Assembly: GCA_964484795.1 (NCBI GenBank)
Contig: CAZAFN010000027.1
Location: forward strand, 1 to 18,988
Origin: CAZAFN01 sp964484795
Lineage (GTDB): Bacteria; Pseudomonadota; Alphaproteobacteria; Methylaequorales; Methylaequoraceae
Reading direction: 5' to 3'
DNA length: 18,988 bases
Of the stretch, positions 1 to 7,669 are shown piece after piece. The notes beneath the pieces were generated by a model. It worked only from the letters and a program-made list of their open reading frames with translations, was not told the origin of the DNA and made no database searches. How positions within the stretch are numbered: position 1 is the first letter of the stretch; every line of letters starts with the position of its first letter. The translations under genes were made by a program, and so were the position numbers.

Positions 1-1
1 G

Positions 2-541
2 CAGAATGTAAATGAAATTGCTTCTTACAATAGAAGACTTGAGTCTCTTCATTTTGGTGTGGCAGATTATGCTGCTTCAACAAAAGCCAAAACAACAGTT
101 ATTGGAGGACCAAATCCAAATTATCATGTTTTAACTGATAAAGATGAGAACAATCCAAGAGAAAAGCACTGGGGCGATATGTGGCATCATGCAGTCTCGA
201 AGATGGTGATTGCAGCACGTGCAAATGGACTGAGGCCAATAGATGGTCCATTTGGAGATTTTAATGATCCTGATGGTTATATTGCTCAAGCCAATAGGTC
301 GGCAACATTAGGTTGTGAAGGAAAATGGGCTATCCATCCAAGTCAGATTGATTTAGCAAATGAAGTGATGAGTCCTTCGGAGAAGGAAGTAGATCAAGCC
401 AAAAGAATCCTTGAAGCAATGAAACAAGCAAAGAAAGAAGGGAAAGGTGCGGTATCATTAGATGGAAGATTGATAGATATTGCATCAATTCGTCAAGCAG
501 AAGTTTTAGTTGAAAAAGCTAAACTGATTGAGGGAAAATAA
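2..541 (+). CDS. mcl: L-malyl-CoA/beta-methylmalyl-CoA lyase, C-terminal part
   Basis: This is the last 179 residues of a HpcH/HpaI aldolase / citrate-lyase beta family protein, open from the window edge in the frame beginning at base 2. Recognisable family blocks are LHFGVADYAAS, the stretch RANGLRPIDGPFGDFNDPDGY, GKWAIHPSQIDLANE and the tail DGRLIDIASIRQAEVLVEKA. This pattern fits malyl-CoA lyases of Alphaproteobacteria better than citrate lyase CitE. Known family chemistry is reversible cleavage of malyl-CoA to acetyl-CoA and glyoxylate, or of beta-methylmalyl-CoA to propionyl-CoA and glyoxylate, in the cytoplasm. The N-terminal half, with most Mg2+ and CoA contacts, lies outside the window, so substrate preference cannot be judged. 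accA begins 14 bases after the stop, so the two may be co-transcribed. The family call is firm and the exact substrate less so. Confidence 0.85.
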   Translation, partial: QNVNEIASYNRRLESLHFGVADYAASTKAKTTVIGGPNPNYHVLTDKDENNPREKHWGDMWHHAVSKMVIAARANGLRPIDGPFGDFNDPDGYIAQANRSATLGCEGKWAIHPSQIDLANEVMSPSEKEVDQAKRILEAMKQAKKEGKGAVSLDGRLIDIASIRQAEVLVEKAKLIEGK

Positions 542-555
542 TAAAGAAAAATTAA

Positions 556-1512
556 ATGCAAAATTTTTTGGATTTTGAAAAGCCTCTTCTCGAAATTCAG
601 ACTAAAATCGAAGAGCTTCGTCATTTAAAGGATAGTAGTGAGAATATCGCCAATGAACTCACTAATCTTCAAGAGAAGTTTGATAAAGCGCTTGGGGAGA
701 TATACGATAATTTAACTCCTTTTCAAAAAGTGAAGGTCTGTAGGCATCAAGATAGGCCTAAATTTGATCAAATGGTTGAAAGAATATTTGATAAATTTGA
801 AATTCTTAGTGGTGACAGATTGTTTGCGGATGACTTTTCTATAAAGGGGGGATTTGGAAGAATACAAAATAAAAATTTTTTAGTTATAGGTAATGATAAA
901 GGAAAGGATATTGACAGTAGGGTAAAAAATAATTTTGGTATGGCTAAACCAGAAGGTTACAGAAAAGCTCAAAGACTCATTAAGATTGCTGGAAAATTTA
1001 ATTTACCAATAGTCACTTTTGTTGACACTCCTGGTGCATTTCCTGGTGTTGAGGCAGAAGACAGAGGGCAATCTGAAGCAATTGCCAGTTCTATAAAAGG
1101 CTCTATTAACATCGGGTCACCAATATTTTCTTTTATAATTGGTGAAGGTGGATCAGGTGGAGCTATTGCATTAGCTACGGGAAATAAAGTTGTAATGCTT
1201 GAACATGCAATCTATTCAGTTATATCTCCTGAAGGTTGTGCTTCAATTTTATGGAGATCCGTTGAGAAATCAGAAAAGGCAGCGGAATATCTTAAACTTA
1301 CGGCTCAGGATCTAATGGAATTGGAAGTTATTGATGAAATTATAAAAGAGCCAATTGGAGGTGCTCATAGAGATGTGGAGAAAACTTGTAGATTAATAAA
1401 AGAATGTATTTTGAAAATAACTTTGGAATTTGAAGGAAAGTCACCTGAAGAAATTATAGAACAAAGAGAAAAAAAATATTTGACAATTGGAAGAAATTTT
1501 TTACTTAACTAG
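556..1512 (+). CDS. accA: acetyl-CoA carboxylase carboxyltransferase subunit alpha
   Basis: This 318-residue protein matches AccA in length and layout. An N-terminal helical segment of about 50 residues is followed by the carboxyltransferase core. Core signatures include RHQDRPKF, FEILSGDRLFADD, GMAKPEGYRKAQRL, VTFVDTPGAFPGVEAEDRGQSEAIA, then GEGGSGGAIALA and the SPEGCASILWR block. AccA pairs with AccD to move the carboxyl group from carboxybiotin to acetyl-CoA, giving malonyl-CoA for fatty acid synthesis in the cytoplasm. The ATG at 556 gives the usual N-terminus, although only a weak purine stretch precedes it. It lies 14 bases after the malyl-CoA lyase gene and converges with secA, with 27 bases between the stops. 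Nothing looks missing. Confidence 0.96.
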   Translation: MQNFLDFEKPLLEIQTKIEELRHLKDSSENIANELTNLQEKFDKALGEIYDNLTPFQKVKVCRHQDRPKFDQMVERIFDKFEILSGDRLFADDFSIKGGFGRIQNKNFLVIGNDKGKDIDSRVKNNFGMAKPEGYRKAQRLIKIAGKFNLPIVTFVDTPGAFPGVEAEDRGQSEAIASSIKGSINIGSPIFSFIIGEGGSGGAIALATGNKVVMLEHAIYSVISPEGCASILWRSVEKSEKAAEYLKLTAQDLMELEVIDEIIKEPIGGAHRDVEKTCRLIKECILKITLEFEGKSPEEIIEQREKKYLTIGRNFLLN

Positions 1513-1539
1513 GACAATTTTTTTTTTAACATTGTTAAA

Positions 1540-4077
1540 CTATAGTTTTCCATGGCAGTGTTTATATTTTTTTCCAGATCCGCATGGGCACTTTGCATTT
1601 CTTGGGATTCTTGCTGAACTTGTTTGACTATTTCTTTGATTTTTTTCTTCATTAATATCATCACGGACATCGGTTTTTATTTCTACAAAACTAATAATTT
1701 TTGAAACATTAAATCTAATTTGTTTCATCATATCTTCAAACATTATAAAAGCTTCTTGCTTATATTCGTTCAATGGGTCTTTTTGTCCATATGCTCTCAG
1801 TGAAATACCTTGTCTCAAATGATCAAGTGAAAGTAAATGTTCTTTCCAACTTTGATCAATAATTTGAAGTAACAAACTTTTTTGAGCCATCAAAAATAAT
1901 TCAGGGGAGTATTTGGTTTTTTTTATGTTTATGTTTTTATCAGACAAATCTCGAATTTTTTTCGTAACATCTTCAATCTGTAGATTTTTAAGATTTTTTA
2001 AAGTTTTAAAATCCAAAGATACATTGAGATTATTCTTGCAAATTTCAACTAAATTTTGTTTTTTTTTGTCATCTAGTTCGTTGGTATCTTTGATTTCATC
2101 ATCTATAAAATCTTCTATAAACCCGTCTCTCATATCGAAGATTAAGTTATCAATATCTATATCATTAATAATTTCACGTCTTTGTTCGTAGATTATTTTT
2201 CTTTGTTCATTCATAACATCATCAAATTTGAGAAGGCTTTTCCTGATTTCGAAATTTCTTGCTTCAACTTTTTGTTGTGCTCTTTCTAAGGCTTTTGTTA
2301 TCCAAGGATGTTGAATACACTCATCCTGTTCAAGTCCTAGTGTTTGAAGAACAGAATCTAATTTTTCTGATCCAAAAATTCTCATTAAATCATCTTCCAA
2401 AGAAAGGAAAAACTTTGACGATCCTGGATCACCTTGTCTTCCAGACCTTCCTCTAAGTTGATTATCAATTCTTCTTGACTCATGTCTTTCTGTTCCAATG
2501 ATAAAAAGACCTCCACCTTTGAGAGAAATTTTATTTTTTTTGGAATAATCTTTTGATGTTTCCATTCCTCCTAATTTTATATCAGTACCTCTTCCTGCCA
2601 TATTTGTTGCAATTGTAACTTGCCCTGGTTCACCAGCAAAAGAGATGATTTCTGCCTCTTTTAGGTGATTCTTTGCATTTAAAACTTCATGAGGAATACT
2701 TTTTTTTCTTAAGAGTTGTGATATGAATTCTGATTTTTCTATTGACACTGTCCCTACAAGGCATGGTTGATTTTTTTTTCTACAATTTTCAACTAAATTA
2801 ACGATTGCTTTATATTTTTCATCTAGGGTTCTGTAAATTTCATCTTCATGATCTTCACGGACCATAGGTTTATTAGGTGGAATTTCAACAACTTCAAGTT
2901 TGTAGATATCAAAGAATTCATCTGCTTCAGTCTTAGCTGTTCCCGTCATTCCTGCAAGTTTATCATACAACCTAAAATAATTTTGATATGTAATGGATGC
3001 CAATGTTTGGTTTTCCACTTGTACATCCAGGCTTTCTTTCGCCTCAAGTGCCTGGTGTAAACCCTCAGAAAATCTTCTTCCTTCCATTGCTCTTCCAGTA
3101 AATTCATCAACAATTAAAACTTTTCCATCCTGAACCAGATAATCTTTGTCTCTATCAAAAATGAATCTAGCTTTAAGAGATTGATTGGTATGATGCAGAA
3201 GTGTAACATTGTTGATGTCATACAAACTTCCTTCCATTAATAATTTTTGTTCTCTAAAGGTGTTTTCTAGTTTTTCTACAGCAGCATCTGTTAAAACAAC
3301 ACTTTTAGATTTTTCATCTTTCTCATAATCATTATTATTTAATCTTGAAATAATTTTATCAACAACTTTGTACAATTGTGATGATTGTTCAGCGGCACCT
3401 GAAATTATCAAGGGAGTTCTAGCTTCATCTATAAGAATTGAGTCAACCTCATCAATTATGGCAAAATCAAATTTACTTTGGACTATTTGGTTTTTAGCAA
3501 ATTTCATATTATCTCTTAAATAATCAAATCCGAATTCATTATTTGTTCCGTAGGTGATATCTGATGAATACGCTGCTTTTCTTTCATTATCATCCATTCC
3601 ACTTACAATGAAACCTGTCTTAAGCCCAAGTTTTTCGTATACTTCTCCCATCCATTCACTATCTCTTTTGGCAAGATAATCATTTACTGTAACGATGTGG
3701 ACAGAATTATTTTTAAGCGAATTTAAATAAGCGGCTAATGTTGAAACAAGTGTTTTACCTTCACCAGTTTTCATTTCTGCTATCATACCATTGTGAAGAA
3801 CCATTCCTCCTAGTATCTGAACGTCGTAGTGCCTTTGTCCTAGAGATCTTTTGGCAGCTTCCCTTACATTAGCAAAAGCATCGGGAATAAGTTCGTCTAA
3901 ACTCTTACCATTTGAAACCAAATTTTTGAATTCTAATGTCTTATTTTTTAAATCATCATCGCTAAGTTTTTCATACTTTTTTTCTAGTAGATTTACTTTT
4001 TCTACAATAGGAAAAATTTTTTTTAGCAACCTATCATTAGATGATCCAAAAAATTTTTTTGTAAGAAAATTTAACAT
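1540..4077 (-). CDS. secA: preprotein translocase subunit SecA
   Basis: An 845-residue ATPase that drives proteins through the SecYEG channel. Visible parts in order: N-terminal region with Walker A MKTGEGKT (about residues 102-109), Walker B DEVD (209-212) followed by the SILIDEARTPLIISG block, the preprotein cross-linking region, the second helicase fold with TNMAGRGTDIKLGG and GLFIIGTERHESRRIDNQLRGR, the helical scaffold and wing domains, and a C-terminal SEC-C zinc motif in the last 20 residues (Cys830, Cys832, Cys841, His842), which binds SecB and phospholipid. Length is within the usual 830-900 range. It is transcribed away from argJ across a 61-base AT-only-looking gap. The start gives the standard MLNFLTKKFFGS-type beginning. 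No truncation or lost catalytic residue is seen. Confidence 0.97.
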   Translation of the reverse strand: MLNFLTKKFFGSSNDRLLKKIFPIVEKVNLLEKKYEKLSDDDLKNKTLEFKNLVSNGKSLDELIPDAFANVREAAKRSLGQRHYDVQILGGMVLHNGMIAEMKTGEGKTLVSTLAAYLNSLKNNSVHIVTVNDYLAKRDSEWMGEVYEKLGLKTGFIVSGMDDNERKAAYSSDITYGTNNEFGFDYLRDNMKFAKNQIVQSKFDFAIIDEVDSILIDEARTPLIISGAAEQSSQLYKVVDKIISRLNNNDYEKDEKSKSVVLTDAAVEKLENTFREQKLLMEGSLYDINNVTLLHHTNQSLKARFIFDRDKDYLVQDGKVLIVDEFTGRAMEGRRFSEGLHQALEAKESLDVQVENQTLASITYQNYFRLYDKLAGMTGTAKTEADEFFDIYKLEVVEIPPNKPMVREDHEDEIYRTLDEKYKAIVNLVENCRKKNQPCLVGTVSIEKSEFISQLLRKKSIPHEVLNAKNHLKEAEIISFAGEPGQVTIATNMAGRGTDIKLGGMETSKDYSKKNKISLKGGGLFIIGTERHESRRIDNQLRGRSGRQGDPGSSKFFLSLEDDLMRIFGSEKLDSVLQTLGLEQDECIQHPWITKALERAQQKVEARNFEIRKSLLKFDDVMNEQRKIIYEQRREIINDIDIDNLIFDMRDGFIEDFIDDEIKDTNELDDKKKQNLVEICKNNLNVSLDFKTLKNLKNLQIEDVTKKIRDLSDKNINIKKTKYSPELFLMAQKSLLLQIIDQSWKEHLLSLDHLRQGISLRAYGQKDPLNEYKQEAFIMFEDMMKQIRFNVSKIISFVEIKTDVRDDINEEKNQRNSQTSSARIPRNAKCPCGSGKKYKHCHGKL

Positions 4078-4138
4078 TTTATTTATTTATAATAATTTTA
4101 ATAATAAAAATATAATTTATTAATTAACTTATCAAACA
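4078..4138. promoter_or_regulatory. divergent secA/argJ promoter region
   Basis: This 61-base gap separates the start codons of secA (leftward) and argJ (rightward), so it should hold promoters for both. It is almost entirely A and T. A perfect TATAAT lies at 4111-4116 on the + strand, 22 bases before the argJ ATG, and could be its -10 element, but no TTGACA-like -35 lies at normal spacing. In sequence this AT-rich such a hexamer is expected by chance. No Shine-Dalgarno motif precedes either start. Confidence 0.35.
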
Positions 4139-5371
4139 ATGCCAATAAAATTATCTCCATTTGCTCCAAAAAATGTAAAAAAATTTTTTAAACTAGATGG
4201 CATTAAGGTTTCAATAGCACATTGTGGTTTAAAAAAAAACAAGAAAGAAGACTTAGTGCTCATTAAGTTTGATCAACCAAGTTTGATATATGGTGCTTTT
4301 ACATTATCCAAAACACCTGGCGAACCCATAATATGGAATAAGTCAATTATAGATTATGAAAAAGTTTCAGCAATTTTAATTAACTCAGGAAATGCAAATG
4401 TTTTTAATGGAGAAGCAGGTAGAAATTCTTTGAGAAAAATTGTAAAGAGACTTTCAGATGACTTGTGCGTTAGTCAGAATGAGATATACATAGCATCTAC
4501 TGGCGTAATAGGGGAGTTGTTAGATCACAACAAAATTATTAGAAAAATTCCTTATTTAATAAAAAACTTAAAAAATGACCATTCCACTTGGTTCGGCGCT
4601 GCAAATGCAATTAGGACAACTGACACCTATGCAAAAACGCATAGTGAGAAGTCTAAATCTAACAGGCAAATTGTAATTAATGGACTTGCCAAAGGATCAG
4701 GAATGATTTCACCAAATATGGCTACGATGTTAGGTTTTATTTTTACAAATGCTCAGTTTTCAGGTCTAGCATATAAAAAAAAATTTTTTGAACTAATAAA
4801 CAAAACATTTAATTGTATTTCAGTTGATGGTGATACTTCAACGAGCGATATGGTACTATTAATTTCAGTTAAAAATGAAGATAAACATCTAAAAATTGAT
4901 AATTCTAAAAAACAAAAAGACTTTTTCAAAATTCTTGAAACATTGATGATGAAACTTTCTCAATATATTGTAAAAGATGGAGAGGGTGCATCAAAATTTA
5001 TTATGATTTCAGTTAAAGGTGCAAAAGACGATTTAGAAGCAAAAAAAATAGCAATGTCAATTGGAAACTCTCCCTTATTCAAGACAGCTATGGCAGGTTC
5101 AGATTCTAATTGGGGAAGGATTATAATGGCAATTGGCAAAACATACGCAAAAATTGAGCCTCAAAGAATTTCATTACGATTTGGAAATTTTTTAATTCTA
5201 AAGAATGGCAAAAGTTTTTTTAAAAAAAATTTCTCTTCAATAAATAGGTATCTAAAAAAGAGTGAAATTGAAATTAATGTTGAATTGGGAATTGCAGAAG
5301 GTTCAGCTAAAATTTGGACATGCGATTTTACGAAGGAATATATATCAATTAATTCAGATTATAGGAGCTAA
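4139..5371 (+). CDS. argJ: glutamate N-acetyltransferase / amino-acid acetyltransferase (ArgJ)
   Basis: This 410-residue ArgJ has normal length. The enzyme transfers acetyl from N-acetylornithine to glutamate, recycling the acetyl group in arginine synthesis; bifunctional members also use acetyl-CoA. Visible motifs are INSGNANVFNG, IYIASTGVIGELL, GLAKGSGMISPNMATMLGF, DGDTSTSD, the DGEGASKF block, MAGSDSNWGRIIMAIG, and the C-terminal INSDYRS expected of the family. ArgJ precursors cleave themselves between Ala and Thr of the ATML motif. Here that is Ala195-Thr196, so mature alpha and beta chains of about 195 and 215 residues are predicted. Whether it is mono- or bifunctional cannot be told from the sequence. 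A Nudix gene follows immediately, and the AGGAG at the end of argJ (5363-5367) probably serves as its ribosome binding site. Confidence 0.95.
   Translation: MPIKLSPFAPKNVKKFFKLDGIKVSIAHCGLKKNKKEDLVLIKFDQPSLIYGAFTLSKTPGEPIIWNKSIIDYEKVSAILINSGNANVFNGEAGRNSLRKIVKRLSDDLCVSQNEIYIASTGVIGELLDHNKIIRKIPYLIKNLKNDHSTWFGAANAIRTTDTYAKTHSEKSKSNRQIVINGLAKGSGMISPNMATMLGFIFTNAQFSGLAYKKKFFELINKTFNCISVDGDTSTSDMVLLISVKNEDKHLKIDNSKKQKDFFKILETLMMKLSQYIVKDGEGASKFIMISVKGAKDDLEAKKIAMSIGNSPLFKTAMAGSDSNWGRIIMAIGKTYAKIEPQRISLRFGNFLILKNGKSFFKKNFSSINRYLKKSEIEINVELGIAEGSAKIWTCDFTKEYISINSDYRS
5363..5367 (+). promoter_or_regulatory. Shine-Dalgarno site deciding the mutT start
   Basis: AGGAG overlaps the last codons of argJ and ends nine bases before the ATT at 5377. 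It is one of the few strong Shine-Dalgarno motifs in a window where most starts have none. It supports initiation at that ATT even though no ATG, GTG or TTG exists in frame between the upstream stop (TAG at 5362) and the conserved Nudix fold. Confidence 0.6.
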
Positions 5372-5376
5372 AAGTT

Positions 5377-5778
5377 ATTGAGAAAATTTCTATTTGCATT
5401 TTAAAGAAAAATGATAAATTTTTAATTTCATCACGTCCATTTCCAAAAACATATTCTGGATTTTGGGAGTTTCCTGGAGGTAAAGTAGAGAAAAAAGAAT
5501 TTTTGTTAGAATCATTGAAGAGAGAAATTTTTGAGGAATTATCCTTAGAGATAGATTTAAGGAATGTAATCTTTGTTTATTCATACGAAATTGAACAAGG
5601 AAAAAAAAAATTATATTTTTTTTTATGTTTTAAATGGAAAGGAAAAATTTTGTCAAAAGAAAATCAGGAATTTAATTGGATAAAGATTGATGAATTTCAA
5701 AATTACAAGATGCTAAAATCTAACTACAAAATCATAAATTACATTGAAAAAATTAATTTTCTTTCCAAGTGCAAATAG
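5377..5778 (+). CDS. mutT: MutT-type Nudix hydrolase (8-oxo-dGTP diphosphatase-like), apparent ATT start
   Basis: A Nudix protein of about 133 residues. It aligns with MutT through RPFPKTYSGFWEFPGG and a Nudix box (GX5EX7REUXEEXGU) read as GKVEKKE, seven residues, REIFEELSL. The final Gly of the box is Ser; the Glu residues that bind metal are kept. MutT removes oxidised dGTP from the nucleotide pool, and the SGLWEFPGG-like block supports this subgroup, although other Nudix substrates are possible. The first in-frame ATG (5503) lies inside the Nudix box and cannot be the real start. The reading frame opens just after a TAG at 5362 and has only ATT at 5377 as a plausible initiator, nine bases after AGGAG; initiation there gives exactly the usual MutT N-terminus. 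A sequencing indel upstream is the alternative. The 3' end overlaps the converging methyltransferase-like gene by 26 bases. Confidence 0.82.
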   Translation: MEKISICILKKNDKFLISSRPFPKTYSGFWEFPGGKVEKKEFLLESLKREIFEELSLEIDLRNVIFVYSYEIEQGKKKLYFFLCFKWKGKILSKENQEFNWIKIDEFQNYKMLKSNYKIINYIEKINFLSKCK

Positions 5779-6565
5779 AGACAATATCACATGTAACTTT
5801 TAATTGTGATTGACTGTTTGAATGTTTTTGGATGTAAACTTCATTGAGTTTTTCTAGATAACTTCTCGTCATTAGACTCTTTTTTCTCATCTTCATACAG
5901 TTGTTTTCTCCGATTCCTTTGATTTCACGAAGTAAAGAAAAAACATTTTTATAGTATATCTCATACCTTATTGATTCTGATACTGTTTCTTTAAAACCTA
6001 TATTTGAGAGCATATTTGAAATGTCAACCATTTTAAGCATTGGTGGTATTCTTAGAAATGGACCATTGAAGATTTTTTCATCTGTAACATAAAGAGAATT
6101 TTTTAATTCAAGTAGTGAATCTTCACCAAAGAAATTACAAAATAAAACACCATCTTGATTAAGTAATTTGTGAAGTTTATTTAGATATTTGATTTTATCA
6201 TTCATATTGTGAAGACAGAAATTACATACAATAAGATCAAAATTATCGTTTTTTAGTGGAATATGTTTGGGAGATGATAAAATTTTATGCATTCTTGAAT
6301 TTTCAAATAAAACTTTATCAAGAAGTTTTTCATATTGGGAAACTAATAAAAGATTTTGAAATTTTAATTTTGAAAATTTTTCTGACAATTCTTTTGAATC
6401 AGATGAAAAAATTAAAATATTTTTGAAATATGAGTTTATCTCATTAACCTTTTTAAATAGAATGCTAGAAAATTTGTCAAAAATAAAGTTATGTTTTTCC
6501 CAATCTTTACTTGCCTTGTTTTTAAAATTAATTAAGGATCTTGTGTCAAAAAAATTATCTATCAT
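5753..6565 (-). CDS. NDUFAF5-like class I SAM-methyltransferase-fold protein with degenerate SAM site
   Basis: A 270-residue protein whose overall pattern matches the alphaproteobacterial relatives of mitochondrial NDUFAF5 and the BioC-like methyltransferases. Matching parts are FDTRSLINFKNKASKDWEKHNF at the N-terminus, the stretch HIPLKNDNFDLIVCNFCLHNMND (101-123), FGEDSLLELKNSL (about 146-158), FLRIPPMLKMVDISNMLSNIGF, and GIGENN (217-222). Mitochondrial NDUFAF5 hydroxylates an arginine of a complex I subunit. Motif I, normally LDLGxxxG, reads ILIFSSDSKEL (50-60), and the acidic residue that holds the SAM ribose after the next strand is also missing (LLLVSQYEK). SAM binding may therefore be lost or altered. 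It begins six bases from the divergently transcribed grxC, a neighbourhood known from other Alphaproteobacteria. The family call is good; activity is uncertain. Confidence 0.72.
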   Translation of the reverse strand: MIDNFFDTRSLINFKNKASKDWEKHNFIFDKFSSILFKKVNEINSYFKNILIFSSDSKELSEKFSKLKFQNLLLVSQYEKLLDKVLFENSRMHKILSSPKHIPLKNDNFDLIVCNFCLHNMNDKIKYLNKLHKLLNQDGVLFCNFFGEDSLLELKNSLYVTDEKIFNGPFLRIPPMLKMVDISNMLSNIGFKETVSESIRYEIYYKNVFSLLREIKGIGENNCMKMRKKSLMTRSYLEKLNEVYIQKHSNSQSQLKVTCDIVSICTWKEN

Positions 6566-6571
6566 TGTAAA

Positions 6572-6835
6572 ATGAAAAAAATATTGATTTATGCTTCATC
6601 TATATGTTCCTATTGTATATCTGCTAAAAGATTACTTGAAGAAGAAAAATTGATTTACGAAGAAATTTTGATAGACAATAATCCAGAATTTAGAAATGAG
6701 ATGATTAAATTATCAAAAGGTATGAAAACTGTTCCACAGATTTTTTTTGATGAGATTCATATAGGTGGATATGATGAACTTAGGAAAATATATGATGATG
6801 GAAATTTATTAAAATTGTTAAATGAAAAAAAATAA
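6572..6835 (+). CDS. grxC: glutaredoxin 3 (GrxC family), CSYC active site
   Basis: An 87-residue dithiol glutaredoxin of standard length. It uses glutathione to reduce protein disulfides and mixed disulfides in the cytoplasm. The active site is Cys12-Ser-Tyr-Cys15, with the cis-proline TVPQIF (Pro55) and the glutathione-binding GGYDEL (65-70). Most GrxC proteins have CPYC, so Ser at the second place is a variant. The start codon lies six bases from the start of the divergent NDUFAF5-like gene and has no Shine-Dalgarno motif. The 3' end overlaps the nitrilase-like gene by 14 bases, so the pair is almost certainly co-transcribed, which fits a shared link to glutathione. Confidence 0.93.
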   Translation: MKKILIYASSICSYCISAKRLLEEEKLIYEEILIDNNPEFRNEMIKLSKGMKTVPQIFFDEIHIGGYDELRKIYDDGNLLKLLNEKK

Positions 6836-7634
6836 ATTTAAAGTTGCCTGTTTTCAAACTCAAAGTACTCAAGATACCGAAAAAAATATTGAAATGCTAG
6901 AGAAAATGTTTTGTTCAGTAAGAGGCAAATCATTGGACTTGATTTGTTTGCCAGAATGTGTAGCAATTTTCACTGATTCAAAAAAAACAATTGATGATTA
7001 CTTAAAGATTTGGCATAAAAAATTTCTAAAATTCATCTCAGAAAAAGCTAAGAAAAATAATTTCTATATTTTAATAGGTTCAGTTCCTCACAAAAAGAAA
7101 AATGGGAAATTCTTAAATCGTTCATTCATTATTAACAAATTTGGTAAAACTTTATGCCATTATGATAAAATCAATTTGTTTGATGTTTGTTTGGGTAAAA
7201 ATGAAAATTACTTTGAATCAAAGAATTATGACTCAGGAAAAAAAATTAAGGTTTCACTGCTACCATGGGGTAAATTAGGAATGAGTGTTTGTTATGATGT
7301 TAGATTCCCAGGTTTATATAAAAAACTAGCTAAAAGAGGTTCTGATTTTTTTTCCATTCCTGCTGCCTTTACATATACTACTGGAATCGACCATTGGCAC
7401 ACCTTAATTAAGTCAAGGGCAATAGAAAATGGATGTTTTGTTTTTGCTCCTGCTCAATGTGGCCAACATGATAATGGAAGAAAGACGTTTGGTCACTCAT
7501 TAATTGTTGATCCCTGGGGTAGAACTTTGTCAGAGGCAAAAAGAAATATGACAGTTATATATTCATCAGTTGATTTGGAATTAATAGAACTAGCAAGAGG
7601 AAAAATACCATCAATGACTAATTATAGTTTTTGA
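6822..7634 (+). CDS. carbon-nitrogen hydrolase, Nit1 type (probable deaminated glutathione amidase)
   Basis: A 270-residue nitrilase-superfamily enzyme. The catalytic Glu-Lys-Cys triad is visible: Glu45 in CLPECV, Lys116 in YDKINLFDV and Cys157 in GMSVCYDVRFPGLY. The YDKINLFDV and CYDVRFP contexts fit the Nit1/NitFhit branch. Its characterised members hydrolyse deaminated glutathione, a side product of transaminases acting on glutathione, to alpha-ketoglutarate and cysteinylglycine. It is translationally coupled to grxC by a 14-base overlap (ATGAAAAAAAATAA), a pairing that supports a glutathione-related role. It ends 35 bases from the converging ubiG, with no recognisable terminator hairpin between. 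Omega-amidase activity is the main alternative. Confidence 0.85.
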   Translation: MKKNKFKVACFQTQSTQDTEKNIEMLEKMFCSVRGKSLDLICLPECVAIFTDSKKTIDDYLKIWHKKFLKFISEKAKKNNFYILIGSVPHKKKNGKFLNRSFIINKFGKTLCHYDKINLFDVCLGKNENYFESKNYDSGKKIKVSLLPWGKLGMSVCYDVRFPGLYKKLAKRGSDFFSIPAAFTYTTGIDHWHTLIKSRAIENGCFVFAPAQCGQHDNGRKTFGHSLIVDPWGRTLSEAKRNMTVIYSSVDLELIELARGKIPSMTNYSF

Positions 7635-7669
7635 AAAATAGCTTCTTGAATTAGGTTGTTTTTCTTTGA

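Noticed and set aside
1513..1539. Possible terminator TTAAC-ATT-GTTAA between accA and secA
   Set aside because: The stem is only five A/T-rich pairs and the T run precedes the hairpin on the + strand; on the minus strand an A run follows. Neither orientation fits an intrinsic terminator.
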